DNA from: UBA1672 sp051967755
GTDB lineage: Bacteria; Pseudomonadota; Alphaproteobacteria; Micavibrionales; Micavibrionaceae
Length of the DNA: 64,000 nucleotides
Assembly: GCA_051967755.1 (NCBI GenBank)
Contig: JBQDYD010000002.1
Span: 186,001 to 250,000, forward strand
Direction: 5' to 3'
The notes under the pieces are model-generated. The model did no database searches. It was not told the DNA's origin and saw only the letters and a list, made by a program, of their open reading frames with translations. The position numbers were made by a program, and so were the translations under genes. Shown one piece after another: positions 35,888 through 45,000 of the stretch (position 1 is the first letter of the stretch; the number at the start of each line of letters is the position of its first letter).

Positions 35888-37042
35888 TTAATCAATGGGA
35901 AATTTGGTTATTTGCCCATCTTTTAAACCAATGGCGAGCTTTCCGTGTTTAATCGCAAGGGCATCATCACCGAAAATCTCTTTGCGCCAGCCTTTCAGGG
36001 CGGGCACATCGGCATCATCATCCATGGCTATGGCCTCCAGATCATTGGCATTTGCAATCAGTTTGCTGGCCACCTCATGTTCGGTGCTGGTTAGCTTTAG
36101 CAGCATTTTCAAGATATCAATAATCGCCATAACATGGGGCGGAATTGGTTTACGCTGCGTTGGTTGCGGCCATTCATTTTGTGGTGAATTGATCGCCGTT
36201 TCCACCGCCGCAAGAAGCTTATCGCCCATGCGGCCATCCGCAACGTCTTTGGGCATGTTTCTGATTTTTGCCAGTTGTTTTTTATTGGTCGGAGCCTGTA
36301 CGGCAATACTGGCGAGAACCTCATCACGAAATACCCATGATTTTGGAATGTTACGTTTTTGTGCCTGTTTTTCACGCAAGGCAGCAAGTTCACGTAAAAT
36401 CGCAAGATTTTTGGCTTTGGGTGAACGTATTTTGACGCGTTCCCATGCTTTATGCGGATCATTTTCGTAAGTGGCGGGATCGCTTAGGATTTTATCTTCC
36501 TGCAAAACCCACTTTGTGCGCCCGCGTTTATCCAGAACATCTTTCAAATGAAGGTAAATGTCACATAAGTGCGTAACATCACCAAGCGCATAGTTTAGCT
36601 GCTTATCCGTTAAGGGGCGCGCCGACCAATCTGTGAACTGGGAGCTTTTATCAACTTTACTATCTGTAATATTATTAACGAGCTTTTCATAGCTAATGGA
36701 ATCGCCGAAACCGCACACCATCGCCGCCACCTGCGTATCAAAAATCGGCTCGACAACCTTGCCTGTCAGATTGTAAAAAATTTCTAAATCCTGACGGCCT
36801 GAATGAAAGACTTTCAGAACCTTTTCATTTGCAAGAAGTTCAAAAAGCGGAGATAGGTCAATATCATCCATTAATGGGTCAATCGCCCGCGCGTCTTTGT
36901 CCGGGCCGCTGAGCTGCACGAGGCATAATTTCGGGTAATAGGTTTTTTCACGAAGGAATTCTGTGTCGATCGTGATGAATTCTTCGCCTGATAGTTTGTT
37001 ACAAAAATCGGCGATATCTTGTGATGTTTGGAGTATGCTCAT
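35888..37042 (-). CDS. rnd: Ribonuclease D
   Basis: 3'-5' exoribonuclease acting in tRNA 3' maturation. The 384 residues start with the DEDD exonuclease domain: ITIDTEFLREKTYYP (first Asp and Glu), SGRQDLEIFYN and YALGDVTHL for the later acidic residues and tyrosine. HRDC-like helical domains follow at about 210-290 and 300-375. The length is right for RNase D. It is divergent from aspS, as in many alphaproteobacteria. No extra insertions are seen. Confidence 0.95.
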   Translation of the reverse strand: MSILQTSQDIADFCNKLSGEEFITIDTEFLREKTYYPKLCLVQLSGPDKDARAIDPLMDDIDLSPLFELLANEKVLKVFHSGRQDLEIFYNLTGKVVEPIFDTQVAAMVCGFGDSISYEKLVNNITDSKVDKSSQFTDWSARPLTDKQLNYALGDVTHLCDIYLHLKDVLDKRGRTKWVLQEDKILSDPATYENDPHKAWERVKIRSPKAKNLAILRELAALREKQAQKRNIPKSWVFRDEVLASIAVQAPTNKKQLAKIRNMPKDVADGRMGDKLLAAVETAINSPQNEWPQPTQRKPIPPHVMAIIDILKMLLKLTSTEHEVASKLIANANDLEAIAMDDDADVPALKGWRKEIFGDDALAIKHGKLAIGLKDGQITKFPID

Positions 37043-37128
37043 AATGTCCTTTACATATTAGAGCGTTATCATACAAGACGATGTCATTTCGTCTAGCCCC
37101 TAAAAGCATCTGAAATTAAAAAATCGGC

Positions 37129-37156
37129 GTGACATTATATCTGTATGCGTTATAAA
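37129..37156 (+). promoter_or_regulatory. Candidate aspS promoter
   Basis: GTGACA (37129-37134) and TATAAA (37151-37156), separated by 16 bases, lie about 44 bases before the aspS start, divergent from rnd. It is one base short in spacing and one mismatch in the -35 element. Confidence 0.45.
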
Positions 37157-37199
37157 ACAGGACTTAAGGGCAAACACGATAAGTATAAGGTAATTAAAA

Positions 37200-39014
37200 A
37201 TGCACGCTTTTAGAACGCATAAATGTGACGAGTTAAACAAAAGCCATGTCGGGGAAACGGTAAAGCTTTCCGGTTGGGTACATCGTATCTATGATTTGGG
37301 CGGTGTTTTGTTCATAATTTTGCGTGATAAATATGGCGTTACCCAATGTATCGTTGAAGAAGATTCCCCGTTGATGCCGACATTGGAAAAGTGGCGCGTT
37401 GAGTCGGTTGTGACCATTATCGGTAAAGTGCGTGCACGTTCTGATGAAACGATTAATGCCAAGATGAAAACCGGTGAGATTGAGGTGTATATCGACGAAG
37501 CCGAGATGCAAGGCGCGGCAGATGTTATTCCGTTTCAGGTTTATGAAGATGACGGCGCGGGTGAAGATATTCGCCTGAGATACCGTTACCTTGATTTGCG
37601 CCGCGAAGGTATGCAAAAGAAAATCGGTTTGCGTAATGACGTGATCCGCACAATGCGTGAAAAAATGCACGGTGAAGGGTTTCAGGAATTTCAAACACCA
37701 ATTCTAACGGCAAGCTCCCCCGAGGGCGCGCGTGACTATCTTGTCCCTTCACGTTTGCACCCGGGTAAGTTTTATGCGCTTCCGCAAGCGCCGCAGCAAT
37801 TCAAACAGCTTTTGATGATGAGCGGCTTTGACAAATATTTCCAAATCGCACCATGTTTCCGTGATGAAGATGGCCGCGCAGACCGTCTGGCAGAGTTTTA
37901 CCAGCTTGATGTTGAGATGAGCTTTGTGACCCAAGAAGACGTGCACAACACAATCCAGCCTGTCATTCACGGCATTTTTGAACAATTCGCAGATTTTACA
38001 GGCGAAAAGCGCGACGTGATCTGGTGTGATTCTATTCCGTATAAAACGGCTATGCTGAAATACGGATCAGACAAGCCTGATCTGTGTAACCCGCTAGAGA
38101 TTGTGGATGTAACCGAAGTTTTCGCCCGCGATGATGTGGAATTCAAGGCGTTTAAAGGCGTGATTGCAAAAGGCGGCGTTGTCCGTGCGATCCGCGCACC
38201 GAAAGTATCTGATCAACCGCGTAGCTTCTTTGATAAGCTTAACTCTTGGGCGCAAAGCGAAGGCGCGCCAGGTTTGGGGTATGTTCTGTTTGCCGATGGC
38301 GAAGGAAAAGGCCCGATTGCGAAATTCATTCCTGAGGCTGCACAAGCAGCGATTAAAGAGATTTCAGGCTGTGAAGATGGTGATGCGATCTTCTTTATTT
38401 GTAACCAAGAGGGGCCGGCCGCGAAATTTGCGGGCGCGGCGCGTGATGCGATTTGCGATGCATTACCCGAAGGGCATGCAGCCGCGCGTGAGAAGGGCGT
38501 TTATAAGCTCTGCTGGATTGTTGACTTCCCGATGTATGAATTCGACGAAGCGCAGCAAAAGATTGATTTCTCTCACAATCCGTTTTCAATGCCGCAGGGC
38601 GGAATGGATGATTTGGAAAACAAAGATCCGTTGGATGTTTATGCATGGCAGTATGACTGTGTTTGTAACGGCTTTGAATTGGCATCGGGTGCGATCCGTA
38701 ACCACAAGCCTGAGATCATGGAAAAGGCATTTGGCATTGCGGGATATGATAAATCTGTTCTTGAGGCCGAGTTTGGCGGTATGTTAAACGCGATGCGTTA
38801 CGGCGCACCGCCGCACGGTGGTTTGGCGTTCGGTATTGACCGCATTATCATGTTGCTTGCCGATGAGCCGAACTTGCGCGAGGTGTATGCGTTTGTGATG
38901 AACGGCCAGTATGAAGATCAAATGATGCAAGCCCCATCCGAAATCGGGCATGAGCAGTTAAAAGACCTTCATTTGAAAGTAAACTTACCTAAGAAAATCA
39001 CGGACGCGGCTTAG
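37200..39014 (+). CDS. aspS: Aspartyl-tRNA synthetase
   Basis: Class IIb synthetase of 604 residues. An N-terminal OB fold (VKLSGWVHRI) binds the anticodon. Motif 1 and 2 elements include FQEFQTPILTASSPEGARDYLVPSR and CFRDEDGRADRLAEFYQLD, motif 3 is AFGIDRIIML near 550, and a bacterial-type GAD insert sits in the middle. Whether it also charges tRNA-Asn depends on gatCAB and asnS, which lie outside the window. The stop overlaps the stop of the convergent DUF808 gene by 4 bases, an unusual tail-to-tail overlap. Confidence 0.98.
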   Translation: MHAFRTHKCDELNKSHVGETVKLSGWVHRIYDLGGVLFIILRDKYGVTQCIVEEDSPLMPTLEKWRVESVVTIIGKVRARSDETINAKMKTGEIEVYIDEAEMQGAADVIPFQVYEDDGAGEDIRLRYRYLDLRREGMQKKIGLRNDVIRTMREKMHGEGFQEFQTPILTASSPEGARDYLVPSRLHPGKFYALPQAPQQFKQLLMMSGFDKYFQIAPCFRDEDGRADRLAEFYQLDVEMSFVTQEDVHNTIQPVIHGIFEQFADFTGEKRDVIWCDSIPYKTAMLKYGSDKPDLCNPLEIVDVTEVFARDDVEFKAFKGVIAKGGVVRAIRAPKVSDQPRSFFDKLNSWAQSEGAPGLGYVLFADGEGKGPIAKFIPEAAQAAIKEISGCEDGDAIFFICNQEGPAAKFAGAARDAICDALPEGHAAAREKGVYKLCWIVDFPMYEFDEAQQKIDFSHNPFSMPQGGMDDLENKDPLDVYAWQYDCVCNGFELASGAIRNHKPEIMEKAFGIAGYDKSVLEAEFGGMLNAMRYGAPPHGGLAFGIDRIIMLLADEPNLREVYAFVMNGQYEDQMMQAPSEIGHEQLKDLHLKVNLPKKITDAA

Positions 39015-39967
39015 GATTTCTTTCCAAGCCACTTCTTTGGGAGGCGTTTCTTAATCGGCGTTACTATTTTCGCCGCTACGCCGCCGATGATCAGGCCGAA
39101 TGCCGCGCTGATGGTTGCGCTGCAGAGCCAGTTGATGAAGCCCCCAAAATGAAGTGTATGTAAGAAATGCTCAATCTCATGATGTAAAAACGGCACTGAG
39201 TGGATGATGATGCCGCCACCCACCCACAGCATCGCAGCCGTTCCGATTGCTGAAATGACCTTTAAGAATGTCGGCATGGCCTTGATGATTTTCTTGCCAA
39301 CGGAGCGCGTGATTTCATATTCGCCGTATTTGGCCAAATGCGCGCCGACGTCATCGGCCTTTACGATCAGGGCAACTGCGCCATACACACAAAATGTGAT
39401 GCCCACAGCAATCATTAAAAGAACCGCAGCCTGAATAAACAGGGCGCTGTCTGCGACCACCGCATAGGTAATCGCGATCACTTCTGCGGACAGAATAAAA
39501 TCTGTTCTGATCGCACCGTTTGTGCGTTTTTTCTCAAGCTCTTCGGGGGTGATCGTCGGCATTGTGTCGATTTTCTTATGCGCTTCTTCGTACTTTTTTT
39601 TGTGTCGAAGTTTATGCAGAACAAGATGCACTTTCTCATATCCCTCATATGACAGATAAAGCCCGCCGAGCGCCAGAATAGGGCTTATGATCCATGGTGC
39701 GATACCGCCAAGAATAAGGGCAGCAGGTACGAGATAGAGAATTTTATTTTTAATGGACCCTTTGGTGATATTCCAAATAATCGGAAGCTCGCGCTTTGGG
39801 CTGAGGCCGACAACGTATTTTGGCGTAACTGCCGCGTCGTCAATAACAACGCCTGCCGCTTGTGTTCCTGCTGTGCCTGCTTGTGTCGCGATATCATCGA
39901 GCGATGCCGCTGTGACTTTCACAATGGCGCTGATGTCGTCTAATAGGGCGAGTAAACCTGTGCTCAT
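39011..39967 (-). CDS. DUF808/YedI-family membrane protein
   Basis: A 318-residue inner-membrane protein. The N-terminal ALLDDISAIVKVTAASLDDIA and KYVVGLSPKRELPIIWNITKGS phrases are diagnostic of the DUF808 (YedI) family. Several membrane helices follow, including FILSAEVIAITYAVVADSA. Its function is unknown. It is a single gene, convergent with aspS and divergent in reading order from the coiled-coil protein. The start has no strong ribosome site but the length matches the family. Confidence 0.92.
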   Translation of the reverse strand: MSTGLLALLDDISAIVKVTAASLDDIATQAGTAGTQAAGVVIDDAAVTPKYVVGLSPKRELPIIWNITKGSIKNKILYLVPAALILGGIAPWIISPILALGGLYLSYEGYEKVHLVLHKLRHKKKYEEAHKKIDTMPTITPEELEKKRTNGAIRTDFILSAEVIAITYAVVADSALFIQAAVLLMIAVGITFCVYGAVALIVKADDVGAHLAKYGEYEITRSVGKKIIKAMPTFLKVISAIGTAAMLWVGGGIIIHSVPFLHHEIEHFLHTLHFGGFINWLCSATISAAFGLIIGGVAAKIVTPIKKRLPKKWLGKKS

Positions 39968-40012
39968 GAGGATTGTATGTACATGATTATGATGGGTGAA
40001 GCCAGCCCTAGA

Positions 40013-40927
40013 TTACAGATCAAGATTTTGTGGTGGTGCGATGTCTTCGTCTTGGGTGTCTTCGCCTGCATTACCGCCATCATCAGAGCTATCTCCTGAA
40101 CCGCTTGTATCGTCAGATTTTCCTGTTTCATCGGACTGTGTTGTCGGTTTGGGGCGTTTTACAACGCGCACGCCGCCAATGGTGGTGGCCTCGGGTTTTT
40201 CCGGCTTCTCGGCTTCTATAGGTTTTGCAGGGGCGAAAGGAGGAGGCGCAAATTCTGTGCCGCGTCGACTTTTTATGATGGCAGAGATGCTCGAAAAAGG
40301 GTTCGGGCGGGGCGGCATGTTTGTTCCGATATTACGATTTTCAAGATCCTCGACATCGCGTGAAAGGTCTGCTTCTACCTCAATGATATCTTCTGATGTT
40401 TCGACTTCTTGTAATTCTTGTTTGCGTTGGTTAATGCGCTTCATAAACGCTTTAAGCATCTGACGTTTTTTCTTTTTTGTTTCGACGACGACTTCGCTTT
40501 CATCATCCTGAATATCATCGGCGATCTGCTCGTCCAGAATGGCGATTTTTTGCTCAACATTCAGTGCAATCACATTAATGCGGTTTTCGACATGCGCAAA
40601 AAGGCGTTCAAATTGCAGGGTTAGTGCTTCTTCGAGTTGGCGCATCAGGCGTTCCAACTCTTCCATGCGGCGGCGTCTTTCTTCATCCCCCTTTAAAACA
40701 CCAGACATCGCAAGGGATGAGTGCTCTCCATTAGGAAGGTGATGCACGGCATATCCTGTGGAATAGCCTTTAAGCTCCATCATCAGTTGGATCATATTGC
40801 GAAAGATTTCTTTCAGATTATCCAGACCGATTGAGTTGGGACGCGCTAAAAAATCGTTGAGAGCTTTTAGATCATCACTTTCGGGGAAATCTGTTTCTGC
40901 GTTATTGAACGCCACCATATTATTCAT
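40013..40927 (-). CDS. Coiled-coil protein, unrecognised
   Basis: A 304-residue protein with no family I recognise. Residues about 80-170 are strongly charged and coiled-coil-like (EERRRRMEELERLMRQLEE and following), and a KKKKRQ segment lies near 140. The C-terminal half is disordered: proline-rich, then S/D/G-rich. No signal or membrane segment is seen. The ATG at 40927 follows GGCGGGTCAG and sits correctly behind a strong promoter; the in-frame TTG at 40984 lies inside the -35 element itself and is rejected as the start. The gene is preceded by two hairpins that separate it from the diguanylate cyclase gene. Confidence 0.7.
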   Translation of the reverse strand: MNNMVAFNNAETDFPESDDLKALNDFLARPNSIGLDNLKEIFRNMIQLMMELKGYSTGYAVHHLPNGEHSSLAMSGVLKGDEERRRRMEELERLMRQLEEALTLQFERLFAHVENRINVIALNVEQKIAILDEQIADDIQDDESEVVVETKKKKRQMLKAFMKRINQRKQELQEVETSEDIIEVEADLSRDVEDLENRNIGTNMPPRPNPFSSISAIIKSRRGTEFAPPPFAPAKPIEAEKPEKPEATTIGGVRVVKRPKPTTQSDETGKSDDTSGSGDSSDDGGNAGEDTQDEDIAPPQNLDL

Positions 40928-40955
40928 TATCTGACCCGCCTGTTTGTTATGGTGG

Positions 40956-40984
40956 GTTATAATCCAGATTGAAGATTTTGTCAA
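40956..40984 (-). promoter_or_regulatory. Strong sigma-70-type promoter
   Basis: On the minus strand a perfect TTGACA (40979-40984) and TATAAC (40956-40961) are exactly 17 bases apart, 29 bases before the ATG of the coiled-coil gene. This is the best promoter match I found in the window. It directly follows a hairpin, so termination of the upstream gene and initiation of this one are packed together. Confidence 0.65.
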
Positions 40985-41091
40985 AATAAGGGCCCGGGCA
41001 TAGTTGTGTGGAGAGTAGTATTATGCCCGGGCTTAGGAGAGCGCTTACCGTTAAGGTTGCTTAGGGAGTAGGGGTAAGCGCCAGAGACCGA
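40985..41091 (-). terminator. Two tandem hairpins, terminator candidate
   Basis: The interval between the diguanylate cyclase and the coiled-coil gene has two perfect stems. The first, read on the minus strand, is GCGCTTACC (41073-41081 with 41041-41049, 9 bp). The second is GCCCGGGCATA paired with TATGCCCGGGC (41022-41032 with 40992-41002, 11 bp), followed by CCTTATTTT. The second plus its T-run fits a rho-independent terminator whose tail runs into the -35 box of the next promoter. The left arm GCCCGGGC is itself a palindrome. Confidence 0.55.
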
Positions 41092-41820
41092 TTAATTGAT
41101 CAAAGCTTTTTTTCGGTCCTTTTTATTTGCGTACATGCCTGCGTCAGCCTGTTGGATGATGCCTTGTATTGTGTTGCCTCTGGCGTATTCTTTCAGGCCT
41201 AAACTGCCGTTAATGTGAACAGTTGAGTCATTCCAGGAAAAGGTCAGGCTGTTCAGTTCATTACCAAGGTTTTTTGCTCTGGCCATTGCCTTGGGTATGG
41301 ATGTGTTGGGCATTAATATGATGAATTCATCCCCGCCCATGCGTGCCACAACATCCATTGGGCGCACTGCGGCATTGAGGAAGCGCGCAACACATTTGAG
41401 GGCTTCGTCGCCTGCAAGGTGGCCGAATGTGTCATTTATGGCCTTGAAATAATCCAGATCAATCATAATAAGCAGGCCGCCGTCATTCTCACCGCGATTT
41501 GTGCGGTCCAGTTCGGCCTCGAATCGGTTGTAAAATCCGCGTCTGTTGGTCACACCTGTCAGCTCATCTATTGTTAAGATGCTTTCCAACTCTCTGATGC
41601 GTTTTTCTTTTTGCGCAAGCTCGTGCTCGGCCTCTTGTAATTTTTTATATGCTGTTTGGAGCAGTGATTTTACGTTGCTCGCAGATTTTCTATCGGCCGA
41701 TTTCTTACCCAGACCAAGAAAGTTTGACGTTGTCTGCATAAAGCCCTTATTCGGTTTGTGTGATCCGCCTTTTTTAGAGCCTGCTTGGATGTATTGCTCA
41801 TATACGATTTCAGAAGTCAT
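41092..41820 (-). CDS. GGDEF diguanylate cyclase
   Basis: Makes cyclic di-GMP from two GTP. The 242-residue protein has no membrane segment. A Lys/Ser-rich N-terminus is followed by a coiled coil at about 50-85 and the catalytic domain from 85. The active motif is GGDEF near residue 162-166, and RPMD five residues upstream is the product-inhibition site (RxxD), so feedback control is likely. ELTGVTNRRGF and DLDYFKAINDTFGH are intact, so it is probably active. The signal it responds to is not visible. It is a single gene with its own terminator. Confidence 0.93.
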   Translation of the reverse strand: MTSEIVYEQYIQAGSKKGGSHKPNKGFMQTTSNFLGLGKKSADRKSASNVKSLLQTAYKKLQEAEHELAQKEKRIRELESILTIDELTGVTNRRGFYNRFEAELDRTNRGENDGGLLIMIDLDYFKAINDTFGHLAGDEALKCVARFLNAAVRPMDVVARMGGDEFIILMPNTSIPKAMARAKNLGNELNSLTFSWNDSTVHINGSLGLKEYARGNTIQGIIQQADAGMYANKKDRKKALIN

Positions 41821-42135
41821 TATAGCTACCCTTTCTGTGCCACACGCACAATTTTTACTGTTTCCCGCTGATAGCTATGCGAAAATCGTGCCAATTATGT
41901 AATATGATTGATAATATTGTTTTGTTTCAGTGGCTTGTTGTGGTTCTTGCATTCCTCGGTTTAAGGTGCGGGGAGTGTCGGGTCCGGGGGGTAAAAATGC
42001 GTACCGGGCAAAAAATCTCGGCAGAAATTACCATTGCAGACTGAATTGTCCTTTAAGCAGTGGGTTGTTTCAGGTAATATATTAAATAGTGGTAATAAAA
42101 TGATTTTTAACCAACATATGATGGCTAGGACGTAT
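41821..42135. other. Non-coding interval upstream of the EipB-like gene
   Basis: About 315 bases between the diguanylate cyclase and the EipB-like gene. I find no convincing open frame or tRNA. A GC-rich tract around 41960-42015 (runs such as CCGGGGGG and CCGGGC) differs from its AT-rich flanks and could be a structured leader or small RNA, but no known RNA family is recognised. Confidence 0.3.
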
Positions 42136-43026
42136 ATGGGTATTTTGAAAAAAACGATCAAACCCTGGAGTGTTTCCCTATTTGCTTTCGCATTGATCGC
42201 TCCGACGTTTTCTTATGCGGGATTGGACCGCGCATCGAAGGCAGGTTTTGTACCGCATAAAGCGCTCTATGATATTAAGCTGTCTTCGAAAAACAGCAGT
42301 TCTAAGATTGCAAATATTAGTGGACGTATGTTTTATGAATGGCAACCATCATGTGATGCATGGGTGTCTACGCATCGTTTTGATATGATGTATGAATATG
42401 TTGAATTGCCCGCCGTTCGTGTGAAAAGTGATTTTTCTACCTATGAATCCTTTGACGGTAAGAGTTTCAATTTCACCTCGCAGCGTAAGCGTGACGGAAT
42501 GGTTTTTGAAGAAATTCGTGGCAATGTTAGCGCCAAAGACGCCGATTATCCGAACGAAGCGGTTTATAGTATCCCCGAAGATTTGGTTTATGATTTACCG
42601 GAAGGAACGCTTTTTCCGATGGCGCATACGCTTGATGTGTTGTCGTCTGTAAAAAAGGGGCAGAAATTTTATAAGGCCACAATTTTTGACGGAAGTGACG
42701 AAGAAGGCCCTGTTGATATTACGAGTTTCGTAGGCAAGCCTGCAGTTTATAATGTTCCTGAGGAATATAAAGATCATATTGATGCGTCGCTTGTTAACGG
42801 TAAAGGGTGGAATATGCGTTTGGCATTCTTCCCGTTAAATAACCCGGAAAGCACGTCTGATTACGAAATGTCGCTGATTTTGCACGATAATGGTGTGATT
42901 AGTGATATGGAGATTGAATATAGTGAGTTCTCTGTTACTCAGAAATTGATAGCGCTGGAAAAGCTGGGAAGTGCCTGTGAGCCAGAAGGGGTAACGCCTG
43001 TAGAGAATAAAGTAGAAAAGAAATAA
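42136..43026 (+). CDS. EipB-like cell-envelope integrity protein (DUF1849 type)
   Basis: A 296-residue periplasmic protein. The start at 42136 has AGGACGT upstream and gives a clean signal peptide (WSVSLFAFALIAPTFSYA). The mature part begins with a PHKALYDIKL phrase and is beta-rich, like the spiral beta-sandwich of Brucella EipB. Two cysteines lie in PSCDAW and SACEPE, at positions matching the conserved disulfide of that family. EipB is needed for envelope stability in alphaproteobacteria. Longer in-frame starts (TTG at 42034, ATG at 42118) are less good. No partner gene adjoins it. Confidence 0.85.
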   Translation: MGILKKTIKPWSVSLFAFALIAPTFSYAGLDRASKAGFVPHKALYDIKLSSKNSSSKIANISGRMFYEWQPSCDAWVSTHRFDMMYEYVELPAVRVKSDFSTYESFDGKSFNFTSQRKRDGMVFEEIRGNVSAKDADYPNEAVYSIPEDLVYDLPEGTLFPMAHTLDVLSSVKKGQKFYKATIFDGSDEEGPVDITSFVGKPAVYNVPEEYKDHIDASLVNGKGWNMRLAFFPLNNPESTSDYEMSLILHDNGVISDMEIEYSEFSVTQKLIALEKLGSACEPEGVTPVENKVEKK

Positions 43027-43114
43027 ATTTTAGGATGAATATTAACGATTTAGCAAGGCCTAGCACATAGGATACGATATTGAAGAGCAATCGCTTGGGA
43101 CAGTAGCACACAGT

Positions 43115-43501
43115 ATGAGAAAAAAAGTTCTAATCGTTGAAGATAACGAACTCAATATGAAACTGTTTCATGACCTTTTAGAGGCGCATGATATCGATAC
43201 AGTGGAAACGCGAGAGGGTAAGCGCGCCTATGAAATGGCGCTGGAGCACAGACCGGATCTGATAATTATGGATATACAATTACCGGAAATCTCCGGTTTG
43301 GACATTACCAAACAATTAAAGCAGGATGAAACCTTAAAGGCGATACCGGTTGTTGCCGTGACTGCGTTTGCAATGAAAGGCGATGAGCAGAAGATCCGCG
43401 AAGGTGGATGTGAGGATTATATTTCCAAACCTATTTCGGTTTCTCGTTTTATTGAAGTTGTTAAGAAGTACCTCGATAATAACCATCAGGAGGCCATTTA
43501 A
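43115..43501 (+). CDS. divK: Single-domain response regulator DivK
   Basis: A 128-residue receiver domain with Asp53 in IIMDIQLPEISG, the acidic pocket EDNELN and Lys near 103 in YISKPIS. It closely follows Caulobacter DivK, which controls the CtrA cell-cycle relay through DivJ, PleC and DivL. The next gene, pleD, begins on its last base (TAATG), so the two are translationally coupled as in other alphaproteobacteria. There is no output domain. A short ATG-proximal ribosome site is not obvious. Confidence 0.95.
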   Translation: MRKKVLIVEDNELNMKLFHDLLEAHDIDTVETREGKRAYEMALEHRPDLIIMDIQLPEISGLDITKQLKQDETLKAIPVVAVTAFAMKGDEQKIREGGCEDYISKPISVSRFIEVVKKYLDNNHQEAI

Positions 43502-44958
43502 TGTCAGCACGCGTTCTTGTCGTCGATGATATATTGCCCAACGTAAAATTGTTGGAGGCCAAGCTTGCTGTAGAATATTACGAAGTGATTACGGCAACCA
43601 GCGGGCCGGAGGCACTGGAAAAAGTTCAGACAGATAATCCGGATATTGTCCTGTTGGATGTGATGATGCCCGGAATGGATGGGTTTGAGGTTTGTGAACG
43701 TATAAAATCAGATCCCGAAAAAGCACATATCCCTGTTGTTATGGTTACGGCTCTAACGGATATACAAGATAAGGTGCGCGGCCTTGAGGTTGGCGCGGAT
43801 GATTTTCTGAGCAAGCCTATTGATGATGTGGCGCTGATGGCGCGCGTGCGCTCTTTGGCGCGTCTGAAAATGGCGCTTGATGAATGGCGTATTCGTGAAA
43901 ATGCGGCCAACCAATTTGGTGTTGTGACTGAGAAAACCAATTTGATGCAAGAGCCGGTAGAAGGCGCGCGCATTTTGTTGATTGAAGATAAAGAGTTCGA
44001 CAAAAATAAAATTACCGAAGCATTAGCGGCGGATCTGAATATTGTGATGAGCGTCGATAACGGCATGAAGGCAATGGAGCTGACCGCGACACAAAATTTC
44101 GATATTTTGATGGTCAGTTTGAATTTGCAAAATGAGGACGGCTTACGTTTATGTTCTCATTTGCGCTCTAATGAGCGTACGCGGTCATTGCCGATTGTTA
44201 TGATCGCAGAGGGCAAAGATATGCAGCGCGTCGCGCACGGCATGGAAATCGGCGCGTATGATTATATATTAAGGCCGATTGAAAAAAGTGAGTTATTAGC
44301 ACGCGTGCGCACGCAAATACGCCGTAAGCGTTTTCAGGAGCGTCTGCGTTCAAGTTATGAAATTAGCCTTTCAATGGCGCTGACAGATAGTCTTACGGGC
44401 CTGTATAACCGTCGTTATCTGGAAGTGCATCTTGAGAAATTAATCGAGAGTAACGCACAAAGTAAGAAAGCTTTGGCTGTTATATTGCTTGATATTGATC
44501 ACTTTAAAGAGGTCAATGATACGCATGGCCATAATGTCGGCGATGAAGTTTTAAAAGTGTTTTCAGATCGCTTAAAGGACAATGTCCGAAGCTTTGATTT
44601 GGTGGCGCGTTTAGGTGGTGAGGAGTTCGTTGTGATATTGCCGGATGTCTCGCCCGAGCGCGCATATATGGTTGCAGAACGCTTGCGTAAGTCAATTGCC
44701 GAAGAGCCGGTGCCATGTTCGGCTGAAGGCGGATCATTGGTTGTGACAACCTCTGTCGGTGGGGCAATCATAAGGAATGGCGGCCATGCCATTGCAAGCG
44801 TATTGGACAGAGCGGATAAGTGCCTTTATGAGGCAAAGCATACGGGCCGTAATTGCACGATTTTCGAAGGTAAGGGAAAAATTACCGCCGAAGATTACAA
44901 AGAGATGGAGCGTATCACTATTAATGAGGATAAAGAAGCGGAAGCATCTCAAGGTTAA
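43501..44958 (+). CDS. pleD: Diguanylate cyclase response regulator PleD
   Basis: 485 residues in the PleD layout REC1-REC2-GGDEF. REC1 has Asp53 in LLDVMMPGMD. REC2 (about 155-270) is degenerate: the acceptor position reads MVSLNL, as in other PleD adaptors for dimerisation. The cyclase domain has GGEEF at 372-376 and the inhibitory I-site RSFD at 363-366. In Caulobacter the protein makes c-di-GMP at the stalked pole during development. It is coupled to divK and ends 42 bases from a convergent lipoprotein gene. Confidence 0.96.
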   Translation: MSARVLVVDDILPNVKLLEAKLAVEYYEVITATSGPEALEKVQTDNPDIVLLDVMMPGMDGFEVCERIKSDPEKAHIPVVMVTALTDIQDKVRGLEVGADDFLSKPIDDVALMARVRSLARLKMALDEWRIRENAANQFGVVTEKTNLMQEPVEGARILLIEDKEFDKNKITEALAADLNIVMSVDNGMKAMELTATQNFDILMVSLNLQNEDGLRLCSHLRSNERTRSLPIVMIAEGKDMQRVAHGMEIGAYDYILRPIEKSELLARVRTQIRRKRFQERLRSSYEISLSMALTDSLTGLYNRRYLEVHLEKLIESNAQSKKALAVILLDIDHFKEVNDTHGHNVGDEVLKVFSDRLKDNVRSFDLVARLGGEEFVVILPDVSPERAYMVAERLRKSIAEEPVPCSAEGGSLVVTTSVGGAIIRNGGHAIASVLDRADKCLYEAKHTGRNCTIFEGKGKITAEDYKEMERITINEDKEAEASQG

Positions 44959-45000
44959 TCTGCAGGCAGCGCCGCCGCAAATTAATGCGCCCTTTTTTCT

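Noticed and set aside
40928..40984. TTG at 40984 as the start of the coiled-coil gene
   Set aside because: It lies in the -35 element of a strong promoter; the ATG at 40927 has a ribosome site and follows the -10.
41961..42161. 66-residue reading frame on the minus strand in the EipB-upstream gap
   Set aside because: It overlaps the EipB signal peptide region, has no family resemblance and an odd composition.
43027..43114. CtrA box upstream of divK
   Set aside because: A TTAA is present but its partner half-site at the proper spacing is missing.
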